From Manihot esculenta (taxonomy: Eukaryota; Streptophyta; Magnoliopsida; Malpighiales; Euphorbiaceae), in the NCBI RefSeq assembly GCF_001659605.2, contig NC_035161.2, positions 31,667,691-31,731,690 on the forward strand: a DNA stretch of 64,000 nt, read 5' to 3'. Position 1 is the first letter of the stretch. Each line of letters begins with the position of its first letter. The notes beneath the pieces were generated by a model. That model searched no databases and was not told where the DNA came from. It saw nothing but the letters and a program-made list of their open reading frames with translations. Below are positions 46,174 through 64,000 of the stretch, piece by piece. The position numbers and the translations under genes are program-made.

Positions 46174-48524
46174 ATGTCACTCCCAGTTCTGGAAACGTGT
46201 AGGAAGAGGAAGAGAAGACCAAAGGTCTACAGTTTCCACAGTTTTGGAGACCCTGGTTGCCCAATGAACCCCACAGGTCCCTTCCGCGATAACATTCGGC
46301 TCTTTCTTCAAGAATGTGCAGAGCCTGAGGATTACAATGTGGAGGGTATGCCCATTTGGTGCACTCTCCTTGTCATTGAGAGTAATAACTTTGTTGTCCC
46401 TCTTTATACCATTGAAGAAAACGTCCATTTTTCCCCAAATCCTTTCTGTGATCACTGCAGATGCACCGGTTAGCCTCTTCTTTATGTCATATTCCGGTTA
46501 GATTTTGTTGTTTTTATCTGTGTTTTCGTTTTTGGATTTGGAATTGTTAATTCTGTGATCAATTTTGTTAATTCCAAGAATGGCATTTTGTTATTTTAGT
46601 ATATGGGGTTTTGATGTAGTTTGTAATGTGGGAATTGATTGTGTTTTGATTCAGGTTGGGGTAATAATCTCGTGTCTAAACGGAAGTATCATGTGATAAT
46701 ACCTATTGCTGGAGAGTGGAGCAAGCGATTGGAAGAGGGTGCTCTTGATCTCCATACTCATATACTGCATGGCATGATTCATTGCAATGGCTTTGGCCAT
46801 TTGCTCTGCATCAATGGCATAGAAGGGGGTTCCAAATTCCTCTGTGGTAGAGAAATCATGGATCTCTGGGATCGTCTCTGTGCAAATTTACGAGCTCGGT
46901 AACGTAAATACTTAGAATTTATTGATTTTAAGCTGGATTTGCACTCGGCGTGAAGGAATCACTAATTTATTCCTTTTCCTTATTTTCTAGGAAAGTCAGT
47001 GTCGAGGACGTTTCAAAGAAGAGGTCCATGGATCTTCGCCTACTGTATGGAGTTGCATATGGGCATCCATGGTATGGCAGATGGGGGTATAAGTTCTGCC
47101 GTGGAAGCTTTGGAGTTACAAAGCACAATTATAACAGAGCAATTGAAATTCTCAGCTCCTTGGAACTTGATAAAATCATTCAGGATTTCAAGAACTCAGA
47201 CCAATGCAAAGAGATGAAACAGATAATTCATTACTATAGAGATTTGAGTGAAACCCTGTTGATGACATTCAAAGATCTTCTCAGGTTTATGCTGACTGTC
47301 AAATCCTGTCCTTGCGCACAGAGGAAACGAAGCATGGCTCCCACTGCTTCACCTTCCATTTCCAAGTATTTGACCCGGGTGGCGTCGCAGAAGAAGCCTC
47401 TGATGAAGGAAAAATGTATAAGATATAGAAAATTCAGTTCTTTGGTTGGTACTTTGGATAGTAGATGGCCTACAAGAAGGCTAGAATATGCAGCAGAGGT
47501 AATTGTGAATACTTTGAAGGAAAAAAAGGCTGATAAGTTGAGTAAGGGAGGGATGAGTCGGCAAGATGTGAGAGATGCTGCTCGGATGCACATTGGTGAT
47601 ACTGGTTTGCTTGATTATGTATTGAAATCAATGAACAATGTGATTGTTGGAACTCATGTTGTCCGCCGTGCCGTGAATCCTACAACAAAGATTTTGGAGT
47701 ACTCAATTGATGAGCTCAATGGTGGAGTTAGGCCTGTCAGAGTTACTGAACCAGAAGCAGACGTAGTTCCTGAGCCCCTTCCAGTGCTGCCACTAATTCC
47801 AGGAGCTGATTTGTATGGTGATATGGCTTATTTGTACACAAAAGTTCTGTTGAATTACCCTGAATCAGAAGTGATTGAATTGGCAAGTCAGACAGTATTG
47901 GACAGCAAGCACTTTGTGAAGGAGTGGCCATTTGATGATGAAGAGGACCAGCTATTGAGGTTCATATGCCAAGTGATGCCAAATATGATTGATCTTGAAG
48001 CTAATTTTAACAGAGAATTACCTCCTGGGGAGATTGTCGTCCTCCCATTGCACGCCACAGTGGCTGAACTCAAGCAAGCAGCTACAAGTGCTCTTAGAGA
48101 TAGTTACTGTATTCTGGAGAAATTTGTGGTGACTGAGATAGAACGCATGGAAGAACTTGATGACTGGGAGTTGCTGTTTGGAGCTGTTGAATCAGGGGCA
48201 GATCTTTTTATGAGGGGGGATGGCATGGATTTAAACACTGAATTGAGGTATGAAGGTGGGCCTGACAATTGGAAGGTAAGATGTGAATGTGGGGCTCAAG
48301 ATGACGATGGAGAGAGAATGGTTGCGTGCGATATCTGTGAAGTGTGGCAGCACACTCGCTGCAATGGCATTGAGGACTCTGGGACTGTGCCTCCACTTTT
48401 CATCTGTGCAGGATGCTGTGATTCTCTGGGTCACTCAAGAGGTGAATCTCAAGAGGAACTTGAGAATTCTGATGATTTGTTGATGATTCCAGCTACTGAA
48501 TACGTAGCACAATTCCTAGAGTGA
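46174..48524 (+). CDS. PHD-finger protein of the MMD1 / At1g33420 type
   Basis: Three exons, 46174–46468, 46655–46898 and 46991–48524, join in phase to 690 residues, about the family's length (near 700). The N terminus carries a basic R-K-R-K-R-R-P-K run and the hallmark F-G-D-P-G-C-P-x-N-P-T-G-P-F block. The middle is the plant-specific helical region of this family. A C4HC3 PHD finger near the C terminus (C-E-C…C-D-I-C…W-Q-H-T-R-C…C-A-G-C-C) would bind histone H3 tails in the nucleus. Relatives include MMD1/DUET and rice PTC1, which regulate meiosis and tapetum transcription; this one may be the broader At1g33420 branch, so no symbol is given. An in-frame ATG 81 bp upstream (46093) exists, but family alignment favours 46174. 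The gene is convergent with PLATZ downstream. Confidence 0.93.
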
Positions 48525-49742
48525 GGATAGTGTTGGAATGTTGTTGGTGATAATTGAGTGCAGGAAGATATAAGATTAACTGGATTAAGGTGATTACTGC
48601 AACTGCAAACTCTGATGTCAACTAACCTCAACCAATGGATTGGGTGATTTTTCATGTATATGTCAAATATTATTTGACATCTGCAAATGTGATATAGTAC
48701 ATACACGATTCTTTTGTGGATGATGTAAAATTGAGACTTCGTACACAATTCTTGTAAGTAAATGATGTAAAATGAGATTTGAAACAGACTTCATACTGGT
48801 GGAGGACGCAATACGAATTTTGTATTTTCTTTATTGTATCTTTATGCCTTCTCTCTGTCTGTCTTAAGTGGATGGTGTGTGATTTTGCAAATGCAGAGCA
48901 ATATTCAGAATGCAAGGGACTCAAATTTTATGGTAATGTAATTCTGCAGATTCTATAAGTAAAGGTAACAATGAAAATTGTTATGCATAGCAGAGGAGTA
49001 AGGATTGGATATAAATTGATTAACCATTGTTTGGTTTCTGTGCCAGAACTATTCAAGTGAAGCAGAATCACATCTATTCCTGAGTTACTGAAGTAAATCC
49101 TATCCTCATCTGCACTTACCATTACAAAGAACTTGAGACTTTTCTGAAGTTTGGCAACATATACTGGCTGAAGTTGCAGTGAAGACCCTGATACCTGTCT
49201 AGGGTATCTGGTGTTTTATTGTACTATCAAGAACTGGACCTGATTTTCAATTTTATGATAAACCCAGGGAAAAAATGTGCAGGAGATCCAATGTTAGTTC
49301 ATTCTCAGGCCATCTCTCATGAATAACGAAGTTGCTCATTTCATAGGCTATAGGCATTTAAACATTGGGCAGTCAAGAGTCACAATCCACATTACAAAGT
49401 TCCATATTCTTAGTTCAAACTACAGAAGTGCATAGTTATAACCAGTCATTTTCAACCAAGTCCAAGCATTAAGATTCAACATCAATGTCCTGCATGCATA
49501 TCAGAACTTTCACCTCCAGTATTGGCTCCTTATATTGCTCCCATGACCAGACTTCAAACACCAGAGTCATAACACGTCAGAACTCCTAGAACATTAACTA
49601 CTTGTCGAATGGGGCTCTAGAAGTCTTTTCTTTAGTCACAACATGGAATTTCTTATGAGAAACATGGTCTATGAAAATATATATCAGAATTGGAAACAAG
49701 GAAGAAGGAAATATATTTTGCAAATAAAGCTCACCCAAGTCT
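48525..49742. other. convergent intergenic region
   Basis: Contains the 3' ends of the PHD gene (plus) and PLATZ gene (minus). Short ORFs here have no recognisable domain. No repeat or RNA gene seen. Confidence 0.5.
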
Positions 49743-57661
<7,919 letters not shown>

Positions 57662-58379
57662 GTTGAGGCTTTTTGTTTGAAGAAGAGATAGTGAAATTTT
57701 ATGCGTTTTTACCATATCGATAAAAGCTAAGTGCCAAAGCCAATAGAATTTAATTGGGAGGGTGGTGGGATGAACTTCCCTTTTCCCTTGATGACATTCG
57801 TCAAAAATTGCAGTAGAGTTTGTTCACTTTGACCACAAAAATACAAAATTTTTTTTAGAAAAATGTTATTTAATTGGTATTAGTTGTTGCCATTACTATC
57901 TTCCCATCACTCAAGATATCCTTCAATCTCTTGGGTTATATCTCATTTTCTTGTCTTTTTATTTTTATGTTTCAAATATGGTAAGTAGAAAATAATACAA
58001 GGTAATCAAATATAATTTAAGTTTTTTTTTACTCTCAACAAAACTAATTTTGACCATAATTAAAATTACCAACTGTGTTATATTTTATTTTATTAATTTT
58101 TTTAAAAAATATTAATATATAATATTTTTTTCGTCTCAAAATTTTTATACCTTTGTAATTATTTTAAAATTATTGTTCAGTAACATTGATACGAGAAAGT
58201 ATATTATCTTGAATTATTTTTATTTCATGACTCAGAATAATGTTAGAGGAGACAATGGATATACTTGAGCAATCATCAAAATTCATAGATCTCATAAATC
58301 TTTACATGAAATAATGAAGTATATATGTACAATTCAATGAATTGAACTAATTTTCCTAATTTATCAGAAAAAATAAAAA
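57662..58379. other. PLATZ 5' flank and PUB 3' flank
   Basis: A 718-bp spacer between two same-strand genes. It must hold the PLATZ promoter (read right to left) and the PUB 3' UTR. AT-rich; no distinct motif stands out. Confidence 0.45.
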
Positions 58380-59729
58380 TCAGTAGGATTTCTTGAGATA
58401 TCTGAAATCCATTGAGGAACCAATACAGTCTAACTTAGCTCTGCAAAGATTCAACATTTTCAACAACTCAGTAACCTTTTCTTTTGTGCTCTCATCACAA
58501 CCAACCTGTAAGAGTATCAGTAGCTTCTGAAATGCACCCACTTTAAGTTGAAGTGCTTCAGCTACAACACCTTCTTCCTCTCTCTTCTCATTCTTGCAAA
58601 GCTTCCAGAGAATTGACACTGAAAATTTTGATGCCAATTCTGATGCTAAAATCTTTTGAAACAACACAGGAACAATTAGAGCATTCTCATACGCCTTCTC
58701 TCTCCCTTCTCTGGAGTCACAAACATGGTCCAAAACGCCCAAAGCCTTTTCACTTATGCTTTTATTTCCATCAATAAGAATCTCTATGATCAAAGAGACC
58801 AAACCCATTTCCACAAGTGTTGATGCAATCTTGTAGCTGATTGCTGAAGGAGATATCATGTAAAATATAACCATTAACGATGCTTTTGTGGAAGCAGGGC
58901 AAATTGGCTCCTTGATCAAATCCATTAGTGCTTCAGTAACTCCTTCTATCTCCACCAAGGCATTGACATGCTTTTGATCTAAAGAAAGAAGCTCTTTAAG
59001 TACCAAAACTGCGCTTTGTCGAGCTGAAAGGTCTCCGTTGCTCTTCAAAAGCCATAACATGCACCGTAAAGAACTCACTGATCCTAGCTTGGCTCGACTT
59101 TCTTCGCCAAGTGGAAACATCCATACCAAAACTGATAAGATCTCCACAAGCAAATCTGCATAGTTCTCCACTGTAGAAGAGCTTCCAAATGACTCAAAAG
59201 CAGCTGCTAATACACAACCAACTCCATTATCCACAATACACCGTTTATTTCGTTCGCTTTCCTTTCCCCAGTACTTGATCTTCAACACCAATTCTTTACA
59301 CTTTTTGTGATCCCCTCGTTGGCTTGACGCTGCAATTCTCTTACAAATATCTGAAACCTCGTACGGCGTGACAGGAATACGAGGAGTAGGAATCCTTTCA
59401 ATCCCATAAGATCGATTCTCAACACACCAATCTTGAATCATCTTGCGTATGAAATGGTTTGGTATTTGATCAAAGCTCAACAACACCTGATTAGTAACAG
59501 GACAAGTCTGGTTACCATCTGCTATCCACTTATCAATGCTCTCTCGATCATAAGTGATCCCTGTCGATAAAATAACCGGATCTTTCATCAAGTCAAGAGT
59601 AATCGGACACCGGAAATGACTTGGAACCAAGATTTCCATCTCCAAGTTATCACCGGAATCATCATTGTTAAGCTTGTTCTTCCTTGCAAGACGAGCCTCA
59701 GCTCTTCTTCTCCTCCAAGCTAACATCAT
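58380..59729 (-). CDS. PUB21: U-box E3 ubiquitin ligase with ARM repeats (PUB20/21 type)
   Basis: An intronless gene of 449 residues, near the usual PUB20/21 length. The N terminus is basic (W-R-R-R-R-A-E-A-R). The U-box spans about residues 35–105 and has its hallmarks F-R-C-P-I-T-L-D-L-M-K-D-P-V, S-T-G-x-T-Y-D-R and C-P-V-T-N. The rest consists of ARM-type helical repeats ending R-Y-L-K-K-S-Y. U-box proteins recruit E2 enzymes without zinc and ubiquitinate partners bound by the ARM region. PUB20/21 relatives belong to the group with PUB22–24 that responds to elicitors and stress; the exact ortholog is not proven. Start choice: first Met at 59729, directly after a short leader, with a TATA-like stretch near 59828–59842. 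A W-box cluster lies upstream. Confidence 0.93.
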   Translation of the reverse strand: MMLAWRRRRAEARLARKNKLNNDDSGDNLEMEILVPSHFRCPITLDLMKDPVILSTGITYDRESIDKWIADGNQTCPVTNQVLLSFDQIPNHFIRKMIQDWCVENRSYGIERIPTPRIPVTPYEVSDICKRIAASSQRGDHKKCKELVLKIKYWGKESERNKRCIVDNGVGCVLAAAFESFGSSSTVENYADLLVEILSVLVWMFPLGEESRAKLGSVSSLRCMLWLLKSNGDLSARQSAVLVLKELLSLDQKHVNALVEIEGVTEALMDLIKEPICPASTKASLMVIFYMISPSAISYKIASTLVEMGLVSLIIEILIDGNKSISEKALGVLDHVCDSREGREKAYENALIVPVLFQKILASELASKFSVSILWKLCKNEKREEEGVVAEALQLKVGAFQKLLILLQVGCDESTKEKVTELLKMLNLCRAKLDCIGSSMDFRYLKKSY

Positions 59730-59872
59730 GAACGATCAAAAGAAGGTATATTAGAGAAAAAAATAAAAGACTCTTTTTGTTTTCCTTTCTGGATTCTGAG
59801 GGGAGAATGAAAGAAAAGGGGTATTGCATATATACATATAGACGAGGACGAGGAGGGTGATGGGTATGTGTT

Positions 59873-60015
59873 TGGTCAAAAGCAAGGCAGGATAAACCGA
59901 CGAGATAAGAGTTTAAAAATTGAATTTGGTTTGAAATGTTGACCGTTGAAAGTTTGACGGTTGACTTAGTCTATCTGAGTCGTATTCGGCTGGTGAACCG
60001 TGTGATCAGCGTCAA
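59873..60015. promoter_or_regulatory. W-box cluster upstream of PUB gene
   Basis: WRKY-type TTGAC cores occur at 59939–59944 (TTGACC), 59954–59958 and 59961–59966 (TTGACT), with reverse-strand copies at 59874–59879 (GGTCAA) and 60011–60015 (GTCAA). That is five cores in about 140 bp, 145–285 bp upstream of the PUB start codon. Clusters like this are typical of elicitor-induced plant promoters; function here is inferred. Confidence 0.6.
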
Positions 60016-60119
60016 ACTGTTCGCCACTGACTTTATTTGTTCACAGTTGGACTTTGATCGGAAATTAAAACTCGCTTTTGCTTATACAATCGGCGCCGCG
60101 TCTGGCCGGCAACATAGTT

Positions 60120-61090
60120 GAAGGAATAATATATCATTTAGCCATAACGCTTAACACGCTATCCTTGTGACAAGTAATATTATTTTTATTCACATTTTAA
60201 TTAAAAAAAATAGAACTAAAGTTCTTTTCTTGGTATATAATCTATTCAGGTTGTTTTATTAAAAATTAAATAATTCATTTTATTTAATTATTTTTTAAAA
60301 TAATAAATTTTATTTTATTATATTAAATAAGATGTATGAATAAAATAATAAACAAACCACATTCTTAAAAAGAAAAGTGATATATGTTTTGTAACGGATA
60401 AAAAATTAAATATTTTATCTTTATTGGTAGAGCGAGTATTTAATATATATAAGCAAAATATTTTTAAAATCATTATTTTATTAAGTAAAGATTTATATTA
60501 TTCAAATGATTTTTAAAAATATTAAAACTATTACAATTTTACAATTAGAACACTAAATTTAATATCCTTTTTAGTTATTTGACAAATTAAAATACTTTTA
60601 AGAATTTTTTAGTCAAATTAGTTATAAAAAATATATTTTAAAATAAAAATTAAAAACAAGTAGACAAATAAATTAAATATCTCTAATTAAATCCAGAGGT
60701 AAACTTCTAATCACTAATCAGTGGCATGAGTTAAGCTCAAAATTGACTATAATTTAAGGGTATGAAGTAAAATCTAGATATTGTTGAAATAGGCATTATA
60801 TTCCTAAATTGAACTGAATTAGAACACGTAGCTCAGCCGTGTGATCTAGTTAGTTCGATTCAAACCTTTTTTTTTTCTTAAAAAAAAAATTGAAGTATTA
60901 AGTCTATTTATTTTACTAGAAAACTCAAGAAAGTTGGTCAAACTAAAAACAAACCAAAATCATAACTTGCATGAACTGACGCCATACTGTTGGGTTCAGA
61001 CACTTTAGAGCGGCGGCCCGAAATCACCAGCTCCAAAATAGCCCAAAATCAAACTGCTGCTGAGTTAGTTGGGTTGAATGATTAATTAGG
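60120..61090. other. intergenic region
   Basis: AT-rich sequence with no credible ORF. A somewhat GC-richer patch lies near 60960–61080 with no recognisable content. Confidence 0.55.
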
Positions 61091-61099
61091 GGGAGATTT

Positions 61100-63140
61100 A
61101 ACATTTAATTTTTAAATATTATTATTATTAACACGTAAGTTTTTATATTTTAAAAAATTTATTAAAATATTTTTATTTTTTTAATCATAAAATATAAAAA
61201 TTTTTAAAATTAAATTTTACCTTTAAATAAAATTTCGTACTTAATTTTTGAATATTACTATTATTAATAAATCAATTTTATATTTTTAAAAATCTATTAA
61301 AATATTTTTATCCTTTTTCATATCTATTAAAATATTTTTATTTTTTTTATATCTATTAAAATATTTTTATCGTTTCTTTTCGTCAATAAAATAATATTTT
61401 TTTTCTCTCTTGAAAAAAAAGAAAAAAAAATAAAACGATCCTTCTTAAAGAAAAAAATTAAATTAAAAAAAAATAAAAAAGAAAAGGAATAAAAAAAAAA
61501 TAAAGAAGAAGAATAAAAAAAAGAAAGAATCAATAAAAAAAAAGAGGAGGAAGAGGAAAATAATGTGATAATTTAGTTTTTTATTATATTTTTAAGAAAG
61601 ATTTATAATTTAGTCCTTGGGTATTGTTATTATTAATAAGTTAGTCCCTGTATATTTAGAAACCTATTAAAACGTCCTTATGTTTTATTTCCGTCAACGA
61701 AATAGTCATTCCGTCCTCTTTTCCGTTAAAATTAGATAAAGGAGGAGAGAGAAAATTTTTAAAATCCAATTTTATCCTCAAATAAAATCTTTTATTTAAT
61801 CATTGGATATTGATATTATTAACAAATTAGTCCTTACATTTTCAAAAATCTATTAAAACGTTTTTATCTTTTTTCATATCTATTAAAACGTTTTTATCGT
61901 TTCTTTCCGTCAATAAAATAGTCCCTATCTTTTCTCATATATATCAAAACGTCCTTATCATTTATTTCCGTCAACGAAATAGTCATTTCTCATCGTTTAT
62001 TTCCTTCAACGAAATCGTCCCTCCCTATATTTTTAGAAATCTATTAAAACGTCCTTATCGTTTCTTTCCGTCAACGAAATAGTCCTTGCTCATCGTTTCT
62101 TTCCTTCAACGAAATCGTCTCTCCCCTCCCTATATTTTTAAAAATCTATTAAAACGTCCTTATCATTTCTTTTTGTCAATAAAATAGTCCCTATCTTTTC
62201 TTACATCTATTAAAACGTCCTTATCGTTTTTTTTTAACGAAATAGTCCCTATTTTTTCTTTCCTCCTCCTCCTCCTCCTCCTCCTCCGAAAAAGAAGAAA
62301 AAGAAGAAGAAGAAGAAGAAGCAGAAGAAAAAGAAGGAGAAGAAGAAGAAGAAGAAGAAGAAGAAGAAGAAGGAGAAGAAGAGAAAGAAGAAAAAAAAAG
62401 AAGAAAAAGAAGAAGAAGAAGAAGAAGAAGAAGGAGAAGAAGAAGAAGAAGAAGAAGGAGAAGAAGAAGAAGAAGAGAAAGAAGAAGAAGAAGAAGAATG
62501 AGAAGAAGAAGAAGAAGGAGAAGAAGAAGAAGAAGAGAAAGAAGAAAAAGAAGAAAAAAAAGAAGAAAAAGAAGAAAAAGAAGAAGAAGAAGGAGAAGAA
62601 GAAGAAGAAAAAGAAGAAAAAGAAGCAAAAGAAGAAGGAGGGGAAGAAGCAGAAGAATAAGACGAAGTAGAAGAAGAAGAAGGAGAAGAAGAAGAAGAAA
62701 AAGAAGCAAAAGAAGAAGGAGGAGAAGAAGAAGAAGAAGAAGAAGAAGAAGAAGAAGAAGAAGAAAAAGAAGCAGAAGAAGAAGCAGAAGCAGGAGGAAG
62801 AATTGATGAAGAAGAAAAGGAAGGAGGAGGAAGAGGAGAAAGAGGAGGAGGAGGAGAAAAATAATGGAGGGTAATTTAGTCTTTTACTGTATTTGTAACA
62901 TAAAAAATAGATGGAATGACTATTTTGTTGATGGAGAGAAAAGATAAGGACATTTTAATAGATTTTTAAAAATACAGGGACTGACTTGTTAATAATGACA
63001 ATACTCAAAGACTAAATTATAAATTTTTTTATTTTTAATAAAAAAAATAAATAAAATAATTATTTTATTTAAAAAAATAAATTTTTAAAAATATAAAAAT
63101 TAATTTATTAATAACTATAATATTTAAAAATAAAATTATA
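61100..63140. mobile_element. long-inverted-repeat element family, multi-copy, with (GAA)n core
   Basis: Same family as 21319–22230. Left-arm modules (TTTAGTCCCTGG / ATTATTAATAAGTYAGTCCCT / ATCTATTAAAACGTCC / TTTCCGTCAACGAAATAGTC) occur repeatedly from 61100 to 62250. Strongest copies start near 61607 and 61790, with the AAACGTCCTTATC module alone repeated many times. One inverted right arm lies at about 62875–63030. The organisation suggests nested or slipped duplication of the left arm around a growing purine core. No transposase is visible. Type is uncertain; a Mutator-like non-autonomous origin is a guess. Confidence 0.6.
62252..62865. repeat. (TCC)n then ~575-bp imperfect (GAA)n purine tract
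   Basis: A pyrimidine stretch with eight or nine TCC/CCT units (62252–62287) switches at 62288 to an almost unbroken purine run to about 62862, mainly GAA with GGA and AAAAGAAG variants and only a few isolated C or T bases. Both strands are open in some frames, giving poly-Leu and poly-Arg/Lys ORFs that are artefacts of the repeat. Confidence 0.95.
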
Positions 63141-63159
63141 AATCTTTCTTAATAATACG

Positions 63160-64000
63160 AGGGCGCGAGGAAGTAGATAAAAGATGAAGGAGCAGCAAAC
63201 GGCTACAGCCTAGCAGTCGCATCACATATTCGCCCGCACAACCCAACCACACTCTTCCTAACCCCATCTCTCCACTACCAACTCTCCATTTTTTCAGATG
63301 TGGATAATCTTTTCCTATTTTTCCGGCGAAAAATGCTCAATTTTGTTTTTATATTTATTAATAAAATTCATTTTAACATATTTAAAACTTTTTGTTTAAA
63401 TTAATTTGAGCTTATTTAGCCTAAAAATAAATTCCTTGATTTGTTGAATTTAATAAAAAAAATTAAGAAACTCAATTATCCAAATGTTGTGATAAATAAA
63501 TAAATAAAGCTCTTTACCCTTTACAGCTCATTTGATTGGAGACAGAACATTTTGTCGATCAATTATCATCCAGCCCCGCCGCCTAGTTTTTTTTCATTGG
63601 CCTTTTCTACTTTATGATTATCTTGTGAATGAAAATTGCTGCAAACAGAATTTGCTGTCAGAAGCTGTCTCCTTTTCTTGCTTGATGCATCCCACAAAGC
63701 TTAACGCCTATAAATTTAGGGTTAATTTCAATTTGATCTCTCATAATCAAAGATTTCTTCATTTCAGTTCCCATCTTTAACAAGTCCATCATATTTGCTA
63801 ATATCAATATTACACCTAACCATCTTCCCATCCCCACCACTAATCATCAGAAGAAAACTATTTGTCATAAATCAAATTTAATGGAATCCAGAGAGATCAT
63901 AAAATGTGATTCAGAAGTGAGAAGTTGATTGAGAACTCTTGAAAACCACATCTCAATGCATTTTCAAAACCTTTAAAATGTGAAGAACATTAATTCAAAC
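63160..64000. other. non-coding right edge of window
   Basis: A GC-richer patch at 63155–63305 has CT-rich, leader-like sequence that could be a promoter or 5' UTR of something beyond. The short ORFs at 63532–63840 resemble no domain. Nothing can be supported as a gene. Confidence 0.4.

Noticed and set aside
47234..47593. 119-codon minus-strand ORF within the PHD gene
   Set aside because: Antisense shadow of exon 3 of the PHD-finger gene, whose own frame is fully conserved.
62221..62806. Poly-Leu and poly-Arg/Lys ORFs
   Set aside because: Pure translation of the (GAA)n tract on each strand.

Overview
This is a nuclear window from a dicot plant. It has long introns, plant-type GT–AG splice sites, AT-rich intergenic DNA and many nested retrotransposons. 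The protein families (UGT73C, SKOR, PLATZ, PUB, PHD) are plant-specific or plant-type. The overall flavour resembles Malpighiales/Euphorbiaceae such as cassava or rubber tree, but the species call is a guess.

Layout. Bases 1–8045 are a pile of nested retroelements. A minus-strand Ty1/copia gag has been split by two LTR-type insertions, and each of those carries a further insertion. Bases 9988–14594 hold two intronless UGT73C-type glycosyltransferase genes in tandem with duplicated promoters. Bases 14.6–18.5 kb are very AT-rich DNA with decayed repeats. Bases 18880–26603 (minus) are a five-exon gene for the 75-kDa iron-sulfur subunit of mitochondrial complex I. It is complete except for one in-frame UGA in exon 3. 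Head-to-head with it, 28079–43328 (plus) is a 13-exon SKOR/GORK-type outward K+ channel gene. Its spliced reading frame is intact at 828 codons, and intron 4 carries a 4.5-kb antisense copia element that itself contains a 452-bp hAT-type MITE. Bases 46174–48524 (plus) are a three-exon PHD-finger gene of the MMD1/At1g33420 type. Bases 49743–57661 (minus) are a four-exon PLATZ transcription factor gene. Bases 58380–59729 (minus) are an intronless PUB20/21-type U-box E3 ligase gene with a W-box cluster upstream. Bases 61–63.1 kb are a long-inverted-repeat element family carrying a purine tract of about 575 bp made of (GAA)n.

The genes do not form a pathway. Each appears to be an independent plant gene. 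The neighbour relationships that matter are the UGT tandem pair, the divergent NDUFS1/SKOR promoters (1475 bp between start codons), the convergent PHD/PLATZ ends, and the same-strand PLATZ/PUB pair.

I found no wholly new multi-gene system. The most unusual items are: (1) a 916-bp LTR segment that starts at an internal position of its family's LTR yet has TG…CA ends and its own 5-bp target duplication; (2) an LTR family built around one-base-spaced perfect inverted repeats and hairpin-prone minisatellites that differ between copies at the same site; (3) the in-frame stop in an otherwise conserved complex I gene; (4) the very large GAA purine tract inside a transposon family. Exon boundaries were worked out by hand from splice consensus and reading phase; every multi-exon CDS closes in phase.
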